Shown here: one piece after another, positions 54,243 through 64,000 of the stretch
Position numbering within the stretch: position 1 is the stretch's first letter
How the letters are laid out: each line of letters opens with the position of its first letter
NCBI GenBank assembly: GCA_950295325.1
Contig: OX485804.1
Span: 61,970,533 to 62,034,532, forward strand
Direction: 5' to 3'
DNA length: 64,000 bases
Origin: Polytrichum commune
Lineage: Eukaryota; Streptophyta; Polytrichopsida; Polytrichales; Polytrichaceae
Made by a program: the position numbers and the translations under genes
Notes under the pieces: model-generated
What the model was told of the DNA's origin: nothing
The model's database searches: none
What the model saw: the letters and a program-made list of their open reading frames with translations, nothing else

Positions 54243-56510
54243 ATGAAGGAACTGCGTCATGTAGTTGCAAGATTTGGTGCATCAAGCGTTGAACTACTAG
54301 TCGTGATGCTGATCGTCATGACAATGCTAATAAGCTTGCAAGGTGGAGATGCAGAGCTAGTTCATGATCACCACCGTGACTCCTACGAGAGCCTGGGCCC
54401 CTATTTCTACCATGACATTGTGAACGGCACAAATGTGACCGATGTTATAGTTGTGCATGGGAGGGGTGGCACGGGGTTCGGAACACTCACGGTGTTTGAC
54501 GACCCCCTCACGGAGACGCCGGAGATCAACTCGACCACAGTCGCCCGCTCCCTCGGTCTCCAAGTAGTGGTAAGATTCTCAAGTGCACTGAACTTCATGA
54601 CACTAATTCTTAGAAGTCGAGCTAGAAGAATATGTAATGTATGTGGGTGTTATTTGCTTCGTTTCCATATTCTTCAGCTTCTACCGATTAGATTTACACA
54701 ACAAAACTTGTGTTGCATTAGCAAATCTATGATGAAGCAACAAAAATCGGATTGAGAATTGCATCTCCCATGAATTAGTCATGGTTATCGGAAGCACATG
54801 TTTGTCGATTCCTTAACTGAATCCACCTACACGTACTCAAGTTGATTAATAGTTATAACTGATCAACACATTTAAGAGAGATTGGACTACTAACGTCTTC
54901 CAATTTTACTAATTATTCGTCACTCGATAGTGAACACAATTGAGAGAGCCTATATATTCAGTTAAAGAATCAACCAAACATGCACTTCCAATAACCATAA
55001 CTAGATCACAGTAGGTCCGATTTTCTATTCGATTTTGACAGATGCTTCATCATAGATTTGCTAATGCAACACAAGTTTTACTGTGTCTATCTAATCGGTA
55101 GCAGTCGGAGAACATGAAAAATGAACCGAATAGCACCTGCACACCTTATAAGTGTGCACATCAGCTTCCATTTCTCAAGGATCTAAGTGCATTCACCTGG
55201 TGCACTAATTTTCCATCCCCCAAGCAGACCCTCTATTGCACTGCACTGGCTTCTCAAAGTTGAAGACTTTTTTTCTTTTTTTGTGAGACGAATGAATTTG
55301 AAGACACTTTCGAAATGCATCAGGTAGTGCTGCTCCTCTAGTTTCTACTCCTCAGTTGTCTACACTTGGTTTTGATCCCAGCTCAATTAGTTTATATCCG
55401 TAGTAGGAAGTTGGCGTTTTGCGCTCTTGATAGCATACTTGAAATGCATGCAACCTGGTCCAAGACGGCCCTAAACTACCGGATGATGGTGGAGAGATAC
55501 CTAAATCTCAAGAAAGAGGTTGGTGGTTTGATTCCTGGTTGTGAAATCTCCTCTCTACTTGACGGAAAACTTGCTAGATGGTCAACTGTCTCTTGTGCTT
55601 TGGGGCTGTCCTATCGGCCTTTTGTCTCAAAAAAAATTAAAAATACAAAAACAAAAAAAATGCAACCAATCAGTTTGATATCAGTTACCAATCGTCAAAA
55701 TACCAGTGCCTCTAATAGACTTGCAGCTATGGTAGGAGCAAGGCTAGTTCATGACTATACTGGAGTGAGTCAGCAAATATTTATTTATCTCGATGGAAGC
55801 ATTTCGTAATGGGCTTAAGAATGTTCATGTTATTTAAAAGCTTTCAAAATTTCATCACAAGTTCGAAACTTGTATTCAACAAAGGCGATGTCCTGCAAAA
55901 GTGACATGCTTGACAAAATGTCATTGGGATATTTAGTTTTCCAAGATTTCATCCTCACAACTCCAATATTTGATATGTCTTCATACTTCTGATTTTGCCA
56001 TTTATTCTTCATTGACAAACAAAGGTCGTTTTGCCTATACTAATGAAATCTCCAACAAACAGCGAACGATTGATGATGATGCCAACCGGAAGTTGGCGTG
56101 AATGAAATACACTCCACCCTTGATCAAAGATGCAACCCAAATGTATTAACCGAGGCGGGTTTACAGAGTGTGGCTGAGGGACACGAGCTACTACTAGCTA
56201 CCTCATGTCGGAGAGAGTCTTAAACATGTGACATTTCTGGATTACCTGATATTGTTAGTCATGTTCATTGTGACAGAACTCCTTTGATGGCCAGAGTGCT
56301 CTCATCACCCAAACGGTGGTGTTCCCAAATGGCACCCTCAGCTTCACCGGTGCGTTCATCGCAACGCTATCAATCAACCGTTTGCATTGCCTTGGGGGAA
56401 CTGGTGCCTTCCGAAGTGTCACCCAAGGATACATGGACCTCACAGTGTATAAATTTGGCCCTGGAGTTAATGCCATTCTGAATGTAACAATGTATTTATG
56501 GGGAACTTGA
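54243..56510 (+). CDS. Dirigent-family protein, copy B (two exons: 54243-54569, 56277-56510)
   Basis: Paralogue of the gene at 3879, also 186 residues after phase-0 splicing (GT at 54570, AG at 56276). Signal peptide, GFGTLTVFDDPLTETPE, FDGQSALITQ and LGGTGAFRSVTQGYMDL are all kept. Differences are mostly conservative (for example D/E and V/I changes, and GG to HG after VIVV). There are no stops. Here the frame is also open upstream to an ATG at 54186, which would add 19 residues before the signal peptide; copy A cannot use it. The intron is 1707 bp against 754 bp in copy A because of a foldback element and a retro-insertion. Role as for copy A: apoplastic guidance of phenoxy-radical coupling. 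Confidence 0.85.
54640..55145. repeat. Near-complete hairpin (foldback MITE) in the intron of dirigent B
   Basis: Arms of about 190 bp: ttgtgttgcattagcaaatc pairs with gatttgctaatgcaacacaa, and ctaccgattag pairs with ctaatcggtag. Further pairing includes ggttatcggaagcacatg with catgcacttccaataacc. A loop of about 120 bp remains. It is absent from the copy A intron. Superfamily not determined. Confidence 0.8.
55456..55659 (+). mobile_element. Poly(A)-tailed retro-insertion (204 bp) in the intron of dirigent B
   Basis: Target duplication atgcaacc (55448-55455 and 55660-55667) and an A-rich tail. Copy A has the empty site. The body reads in one frame through VGGLIPGCEISSLLDGKLAR and then shares ggccttttgtctcaaaa with the LINE end at about 53080. 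It is either a LINE-derived short element or a gene fragment carried by the LINE; I do not recognise the coding part. Confidence 0.7.
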
Positions 56511-58748
56511 TTAGATGAACCGTAAGATGACATGACCAATGCTGATGTGTGCATATCTAGGTTCAATTTAGGTATGAACAACGATATGTGTATGGCCATA
56601 AACTACCTGATATAATATAGTATCACATCTTTTGTTGCCAATTTTCAACCCCACTTGATGTTAAATATCTTTAATACCATGATTTGCAGGCCCTATCTCA
56701 ATGTTTTATTTACATGTTTTTCTTTCAATGTTCTCAGGCTCACTACACTGATTATTCCAATTAGTGCGTGTATTACTAATTCCTAAAACACAAACTATTT
56801 TGTCAAGTCTCAAAATTAGTGAAGGTTGAAATGTTAATTGAGTGATCCTAAAGTCATGAATACATGCTATGAGCACTTGACCATGCGGACAGTCAAGCAT
56901 CATAATAATTGGGCTAAGGGGTTCTAGTCTAGTTATCTTCAAGCATAATAGACTCCTACGAGGTGATTGGATGATTGCCATGGCTAAGAGGGCAAATGAG
57001 ATGCACCAAGGGTTGATTGACGGGCCAAGCGGGCCCCCCCCAAAGGATGGCAACACACCTAGGTGGCCCGAAAACAAACACTCCATCACAAAATACTCCA
57101 TGAATTCAACCGTCATTGCCTTAGGTAACTTGGGTGCCTATTCATGGTCCCAATGGTCAAGAATTATCAAGAAGGGAAAATTTGCACCCTTATACCAGAA
57201 GGACATCACCCCAAAATGATGCGAAATGATTGCTCCCACATTCCAATCTCACCCACTAACACCAAAGCAATACCCAATAATAATAATGGGTCCACACTTA
57301 TTACTTTTTGGCCATGAAATGCAATTGGAATTATAAATTTTCGGAAGGGATTGGATGGCGCTTCCACGTCGTGTCGACAATCCTAACTTTGCTTATACCT
57401 ATGCCTATTAATCGGGAGCAATTCCACCTCAATTGGGACCACAGCCCGGCACAAATTTGGTAGTGCTTCCGCACTATACCATGCATTGGGAACTTCAGTT
57501 CTTGAGGACAAACCAACCTCTCTAATAATTGGACAATGACCAACAACCTACAAGAGATTAATGAGATAAAGACCACATTGGGATATCCAGAGGGGGAATT
57601 CCTACAACCGCCACATAAGAAAGATTATGTTCACATCTGCGAGTGTTAAGGACTGGATGAGAGGGAAATGGCCAAGCCCCCTTGAGTTCTAGCTGCCTTC
57701 ACCTTCCTAGCCATAGGACCGCCCTCGCAACCAGATCGGTTCATTGCACCCGCATCCTAATAGGTTCATCGCCCTCGCATCTAATCGGTTTGTTGCCCTC
57801 ACATCCTCATTGATTTGCTACCCTTGCATCCTAATCCGTTCCCCATCGCTCCTAATTGGTTTGTCACCCTCGTGTCCTAATAGGTTTGTCGCCCTCGCTC
57901 CCAATTGGTTCTTCACCCTCGCTCCCTAATTGCAAAGCCTAATCCAATGTGTGATTTTGCCCAACCCTGCCCTCTCTCACATTAAAACCCAATTCACACA
58001 CAAATATGCAAAAGCTATGGATAATTCAAACATCCACTAATTCATGCAATTTACACAAAGAATCAAATTGACGGTAAAACCTCTAACCGACTAATAACTA
58101 TTTATTAAAATGCCTCAATCATTCAAATCTGACAAAACATATAGAATAAATATTGGGAGTATAGAGAAGATCACCAAATACCACAATAATTGTGTTGCCA
58201 TGACTCGTGAACCGTTCGGATGGTTCACACATGCTCATATAATATACATTTCAAGAAAATTAATGTGTGCTCTAAGGTGCTTGTAAAGTGATTTTCTTTA
58301 TTTATCTTTTAAATACAAACACATGCTTGTACATCAATGGATAGTTCATGACGAATAATGCCTATACTTTCAGTGAATATTGTTGGTATGATAATATTTT
58401 CAGTGAATAATGACAAGATGAACAATGCTTCCTAGATCTTTTGGTGGTACTAATTTCATAGGGTAAAGAAATCTAGTATACTAATTTCCCACACACACTA
58501 TTAGCCCTCCCTCACTAATCAGGATAACTCAGTGTATATAAGAAGCAAAAGTACCCACACAGCATGTAACCTTTTTGTGCCTACTAGACAATTGAAGTTT
58601 CAGCACTCTAAACCGTGTCAAAAGTCTTAGAATAAGAATCTGACAGTATTTTTGCAGAACACTGTACATAATTTAGCACAAGTCTTGTTGGAGTATGAAT
58701 GGATTTCTGAGGCTTGAATGGCCTGGTATGAATGAATTACACATGGAT
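56511..58748. other. No gene seen; downstream duplicated DNA of copy B
   Basis: Counterpart of 5194-7975. It contains an uninterrupted minisatellite at about 57725-57935 (unit about 29 bp, cctaatnggtttgtcgccctcgc) that in copy A is split by the Harbinger MITE. Confidence 0.65.
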
Positions 58749-61700
58749 CAATGAACAAGGAGTACCAGTAGTTAGTTACCAGGTAGTCGGTTGATTTTGA
58801 GAAATTTTTAATGAAATAGAAATTTTTAGGAAGGGGTATCGGAAGAAAAATCAAGGTTTTTGGAAATGGGCTTATTAGAAGACGAAAACAACGTCGGCAT
58901 TTAGGCAAGTTGTCCTAGGAGTATCCACGGCAAATTATTGATTGAAAGGCATTTTTCATGGCGGGCAGTCGACCAGACATATATTTTTTAGGATTTTTTT
59001 TAATACTATGCATAGTTGGAGTTACCATTGTCTTATGGGCTTGTGGTTTAGGGTGGAGCTAATCGGCAAACTTGCGCAGTGCGCAGGCGCCACAGCTTGC
59101 ATTCCGAGTTTACAAGTGCTTGAAATCTTGAATTGCTAAATCGTTGAATGAATGAGTTTGTGTGAGTGTTGAAGTTGGATTTCCGGATTGCTGGACTCTT
59201 GGTCGGACTGGTCGCCAATCTTCTACTCCTTGCTCTGCTTTGAGTTCATCACCTCGTCACGGTGCTAGCCTAAAGCCTACATTTCAATTGCTTGTATTTC
59301 ATTATTGTTTCTTTGCTTGCCAGTTTTTTCACTGTTGTTTTCTAATGGTTGAGGTGTTTTCTTGCATGTTTCCATTGTCCACATTTAAATCCAACTCTTC
59401 ATCTAACTTGATAGCAGTGCGTGGTTCCAACAGATCAACTAGGGAGTCTTCTATGCAAACTCCTACTCGTTGTAGCATTGTATTTGTGCGATAGCACTCA
59501 TTTCAAGGTTTTAGTTGTCCTCAAAAGTAATAAACTCTTCATTGTTTCATCTCCTCACATCCATGAACTTCAACTCAAGCACCTACAACTTTACATACTT
59601 GTCATTGGATGAGTTTACTTGGTTGTCCACGCTCTAGGTTATCAATATAAACTCTCCACCCTCTTATGGAAATTAATTGTCTAAGTTTTGAAATCCATGT
59701 CTTTATCTACCAGTCAAGAGTACTTGAATACCTAATCGCATGAGCAACCCCAAAGAACTAATTACAGAGTCTTTTGTGCAGACTCCCAGTCGTAGGAGCA
59801 TTGTATTCATGCAAGTACATTTACTTTCAAAGCTTTGGAATTCCTCTTAATAACCTATGCTCTACTCCCTCTCCTCGCATTCACCAGCTTCAATCCAAGC
59901 GGTTTTAATTTCACGGAGGAGACTCTAGTAGTTTTGTCAACTTCACATTATGCAAAATTTTAAAATGTGTTTGCATACCGAGTTCCAAGAGTATCACAAT
60001 TAGTGAACAACTAAAGTCACTTGCAAAGGCTCCCCATTCACTAGAGCATGGCATTTGTACAAGCACATTTATTTCGAATGCTTAGAAGTCCTCATAATAA
60101 TGTCTTCCATGCTCCCTCTCCTAACTTATTGTCGGATGAGCTTCACACTCCAAGGAAGATCGTCAATCATTGGCTTGAGATGGGAAAAATAAAAGCTCAA
60201 AAGTACAAATTTAAGCAAGTCATTAACTGGGGTGTGTACATTGCAGTAGGTTCTTGCAATGACAAAAAGACAAAAATTGATCCGAGACTCTTACTTTGAA
60301 AGATCACATGAAACGAATTCTTCAGATTTCCTATCTTCTACAAGTGACAAAATGAGATCAACTGAGAGCCCATGTACAAATCAAGGAGACCCTTCTCAAG
60401 CGGAATTAGCCCAAACTCTGAGGAAAGAACAATGGGCGAGTCGATTCCAATGGCTACATTTCTTTTTGCCTCGAAGGGCAACCTCTTTTGCAAAGTTTGT
60501 AGGGAGAAGAGAAGCCACTCAATGTACACCAAAGAGGGGTCAAAATATTTCAAGGTAAGTGCATATATAGACCATTTTGTTCAAATAAACACCGCAAGCT
60601 TGCTTGGGCTTGCCATAGCAAGGAAATAAACATGGAGAAAACAATTTTCAGTGGATAGCGTGTTTGTGATGAGGCTTTGCACACCTCTTTAAAGCGGCCT
60701 ACTTTACAGGGTAGTAATCTCTCCCAATTCAAAATTCCTTGTATTGTGTAAATTGTTTCTATTTGTAAAAGCTCCTATTATGTCTAGCATGTATCAAGAT
60801 GAAACAACTTGCAGTGTTCTCATTTGGAGCATCTATTTAGTAATCCCAAAAAAATTAGGATTCAAAATTCTCTATTCTTTGGCATTATGGTTGATGAATC
60901 TACAGATTTCAGTGTCACTGGACGTCTTGACATGTTTGCAACGATTGTAGAAGAGGGTTTGTCCAAAACTATTTATTTAGATCTACTGCAGCTAGATGGC
61001 GGTAAGAAAGATTATGCTTCAATTTTTGATTTCATGATATTTCAACTATGTTTGTAGAATTTAGATTTATGTAAGTTTGTGGCCTTCGGCAGTGATGAAA
61101 CAAACAACATGGTGGGTTGCCAAACCGGTATTTTAATGCAACTCCGCAATGAGCTGAACCCGTTTCTCTTGACATGTCATTGTGTAGCTCATTGTACCAA
61201 CCTTCCTACTTTGGATGTTGCCAAAGCATCGGATTGTAAGATTTTATCCACTAAAATAGATTCTTTGATAAATTCAATTTCAAGTTTTTTTTCACAAATT
61301 AGGTAAGCGTAAACATAAGTTGACGGCCTTGCAAGAACAATTCTTTGATTCTTAAAAGACTATGAAGCGCTATCACAAAATTCGTTGATTGAGTAGGTGG
61401 TAAGCGATCAATGTCCTTTGTGTTCCCTAGAATTTGTCATTATTTGTATTTACGAGGTTGATGAGAGCGAATCATCTATTGCAAGGTTTATTTTAAACAA
61501 ATTGGATCAATTCAAGTATATCTACATCTTGTATTTTTTGGCTAAACTTCTTTAGTCGTTGGACATGCTATCAAAGGCATTTCAACTAAAGTTTGTGAAT
61601 GTTACAACTGTGGGCAATATTTTGCGTACTGAGGTAGCTCAAATTCGTATGATATTTATTGTCGATTCATGTGATTAGAATACTGATATTTTTAATGAAT

Positions 61701-61920
61701 TCACTAGTTACCATGTTTTGACCAATTACAGTCCTTACGGTGGGTACTTCAGGAGGTTGCAATCTGAGGTGAGAGAATCCATGTTTCATATATTCTAGAT
61801 GATACGGTCTAGGCTTGGCATTGACTTGGAGGAGGCATTGATGTTTCAATTTATTTATTTGTTTGTTCCACCCTTAATGCACACTTTAGTGTCAATGACT
61901 TGATTTCTTACTTTAAGATT
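58749..61920 (+). mobile_element. hAT element, second family, fuller copy (right end not found)
   Basis: Starts CAATGAACAAGGAGTACCAG immediately after acatggat, where copy A continues as acgcatggactttc. The first ~260 bp match, in inverse orientation, the 5' end of 47377-48625. Transposase remains follow from about 60250. The right terminus was not located; the end given is where transposase similarity fades. Confidence 0.65.
60250..61920 (+). pseudogene. hAT transposase (TTF/DUF4371 type), decayed
   Basis: Pieces in several frames: a zinc-finger-like GNLFCKVCREKRSHS near 60470, then FFGIMVDESTDFSVTGRLDM and ATIVEEGLSKTIYLDLLQL (60850-60990). After these come VAFGSDETNNMVGCQTG and ELNPFLLTCHCVAHCTNL (61080-61200), and less clear segments to about 61900. 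First and second catalytic Asp regions are visible. Many stops and shifts. The hATC tail found at 47950-48175 is not seen here. Confidence 0.8.
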
Positions 61921-62427
61921 TTGAACCCAACTAATTTATTTTTTTGGTGCCAATTATTACTTCAAACGAAGTAACAACCCACAAGATTGGCCGGATGGGT
62001 GGACTACCCTAGTGCCTCCAAGCAATGACGACACAAATTCTCTCCATCCCAAGGGAATAATGCTTTCACAGAGTATGCCTCTCATTATGAGGTTGGAAAA
62101 AACCAGATTATTGCATCAGCATTCTCTCACAAATTTTGGATTATGTTTCCAAGCTTCACACCGACCTCTCATCACAAATTATCGTCTTAATGGATCACCA
62201 CTCCAGTACATAGATTGTCATTCTTATAGAACTCCCCACTCCCATTCAAAATCAGAGTTTCATTACTAATAGGGTGTATTAAAATACAAGCATTTACCTT
62301 TATTTTGAAAAAAAAACATACCTTATAATCTTTTCTACAAAGTTAATAAACCCCCCCCCCCCAATAAATAGGTCATGAGCGCACATGTATGCATTAATAT
62401 AAGAGGGAGTGACCTCCCCAAGTCATA
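61921..62427. other. No gene seen
   Basis: AT-rich with a run of C near 62350. An 85-codon frame at 62012 has no recognisable content. Confidence 0.5.
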
Positions 62428-62654
62428 CTCTCTCCATCCCAAAATGATTGTCCTACCCCCCGGAGTTTTTTGTCCCGAAATGATTTTCCAAGTTCAAATG
62501 TTTATTGATTTTATTGATGTAGAAATTGTTTGGCACACCAAAGTGTTTGGCAAAAAATTTGACATCAACAAAATCAATAAACATTTGAACTCGAAAAACC
62601 ACTTTGGGAAAGAAAACTCTAGGGGGTAGGATAATCATTTTGAGACGGAGGGAG
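62428..62654. mobile_element. Stowaway-type (mariner-related) MITE, 227 bp
   Basis: The ends CTCTCTCCATCCCAAAATGA and TCATTTTGAGACGGAGGGAG are imperfect inverted repeats flanked by TA (62426-62427 and 62655-62656). Almost the whole element folds into a hairpin: ttcaaatgtttattgatttt pairs with aaaatcaataaacatttgaa. The termini resemble those of the mariner-like element at 8249. Confidence 0.9.
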
Positions 62655-62656
62655 TA

Positions 62657-64000
62657 TAAAGTTTCAGATTGCTAGGAAATCCATAAGGAGGTTAATGCAG
62701 TTGAGTTCATGGAATCTCTCACTACAAGCATATGAACCCCCCAGACAATTATCGTGGGTCATTGAAAATCTATAATTCTAGCATAGTGGTAAATTTGGCA
62801 TACTTTCTTTCACCGACCTAGGATAATTGCCTAGAACTCATATGTTGGTAGTGTTGACATCATGTGATTTACATAGAATTGATGAAAGTCAGTGCTTTTG
62901 TGAGCTATAGTGGTTACCTAAGCCCTCCCATAGCTAATAGTGTTGGTTATTGACTTTCTTTTTTTATCTCTCTCAACCAGTGAACCGCATTTTATTTTAT
63001 CCTTGGAAAAATATCATTAGTACTCATTTAGAAGCACAAAGTTGCTCCAGTTGGGTGCAAAAGAGTAAGTGCCGGAATTGGGTCATCGTTAACAGAATTG
63101 GGTGCCTCTGCCTTATGCGAAAACTCACCAACGGGGATGGACGCAAAGCTCAATTTGAGCGGTATTCGCCTCAGTGAGATGAAGGTCAGGGTGGTGATTC
63201 TCAACAGCCGCAATGGTCGCAATTCATTTAAAAAAATCCATCCTGGCTATGAAGTTCCTCAAATTCCAATCGCAATAGAGCTTGAGACCCATACCACTGT
63301 CAATCAAACTCCATCCTGGTACCTTCCAGACGCAAACTCGCATATACAAGAATATGGTGAAGTTCAATACTTACTTGAGAAATATTATATGATTTTGCTG
63401 ATGGGTTCGTCTCTTGGCAACTTTAATCTCCTCACAATGTTTCATTGAACTTAAGGAATCCGTAACTGCCCCTCGGATAAAAATTGAGGTGCTTTCCACA
63501 CGATTGAAGAGAAACACACTTTTCTGAGAAGGCTATCTGCATGTTCTTTGGAAAGTGCCTCTTGTCCTTCCATGAACTTGTGAGAATTGTTTGCTCGCAA
63601 GTGCAAGAGACTCACTGTCACCTACACCTAGCAGCAGAATAGAATACGACATAATGAAAAGAAGAAGAAAAGAAAAAGCCACACATTTATCGTGCATGGT
63701 CATCGGCGAATGCACTTTGAGTTGTGAGATTAATTCTAACTCGTGCAATTATGTCAAATTATCATCCTGCGGCAAACTTTACTTCAATGGAAGGTCCATC
63801 ATACCCTAAGTTTACAATCCACACCACATTGAACCAGAATCCCACACATGATGCAATGTAAGGCAATCTTCTTCTCGGGAAGACATAATGGCATTGAAGA
63901 CAACATGGATTTTTAGATTCCACAAATAGTTAGTAACAAAGTAGGGTTCCATACATAAAACCAAAATTACTTACAAAGAGTAATTTTGTTGGGCAGAGCA
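62657..64000. other. No recognised gene; one 116-codon frame
   Basis: Noncoding-looking DNA. The + strand frame at 63098-63448 (residues such as LSGIRLSEMKVRVVILNSRN) is the only one with ordinary composition, and it could be an exon of an unrecognised gene running out of the window. No motif identifies it. Confidence 0.4.

Larger units (their letters stand above)
47003..58748. repeat. Duplicated block, copy B
   Basis: Counterpart of 1-about 7975 in the same orientation. It is longer because of insertions absent from copy A: hAT derivative 47377-48625, SINE 49951-50334, hAT element 50587-51599, MITEs near 51794 and 52158, LINE 3' end, and two insertions in the dirigent intron. The right edge is cut by the hAT element at 58749. 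Confidence 0.85.

Noticed and set aside
63902-63910. acatggat as the matching target duplication of the hAT beginning at 58749
   Set aside because: The preceding bases do not look like the right end of this family, so the match is probably chance.

Overview
The window is nuclear DNA of a seed plant, very probably a flowering plant. It holds spliced dirigent-protein genes, a leucine-rich-repeat receptor-like pseudogene, plant mariner, hAT, Harbinger and Stowaway elements, tRNA-derived SINEs, an L1-type LINE 3' end and a Ty3/gypsy element with a chromodomain. Real host genes are few; most of the sequence is mobile-element DNA of several ages.

Layout. Positions 1-about 8170 and 47003-58748 are two copies (A and B) of one duplicated block. 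Each carries a two-exon, 186-residue dirigent gene that looks intact. Comparing the copies exposes later insertions: a Harbinger-type MITE and a truncated SINE in A; a SINE, several hAT-type elements, a LINE fragment, a foldback element and a small retro-insertion in B. Between the blocks, 8249-33980 is a mariner-like element sitting in an AT-rich degenerate repeat. Its transposase is split by a giant hAT element (8916-32131, 8-bp target duplication cggactac). The hAT is itself interrupted by a solo LTR (15228-16200) and by a complete Ty3/gypsy element (25301-32089). From 34 to 47 kb there is a SINE-like unit carrying a hAT MITE, a long gene-poor stretch and a broken receptor-like gene. After 58749 comes a decayed copy of a second hAT family and a Stowaway MITE.

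The most striking object is the giant hAT. Without its nested insertions it is about 15.4 kb, far above the few kb usual for hAT elements. It codes for a DUF659/hATC-type transposase with a long acidic extension (+ strand), a coiled-coil/RING-finger protein (- strand, broken), a small charged protein (- strand) and an intact 679-codon protein-kinase-like protein (- strand). Long minisatellites built on CCGTCCGC/CGTTCCC lie directly upstream of the TATA boxes of the transposase, RING and kinase genes, and two of the three arrays lie just inside the ends of the element. A kinase plus a RING protein as apparent cargo or accessory functions of a hAT element, with a common repeat promoter architecture, is the best candidate here for an undescribed system.

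A second hAT family (termini CAATGATCGGGGAG-like) is present as a fuller but decayed copy (58749 onward), an internally deleted derivative (47377-48625), a 1-kb non-autonomous element (50587-51599) and several short MITEs. All calls come from reading the sequence; no database search was possible.
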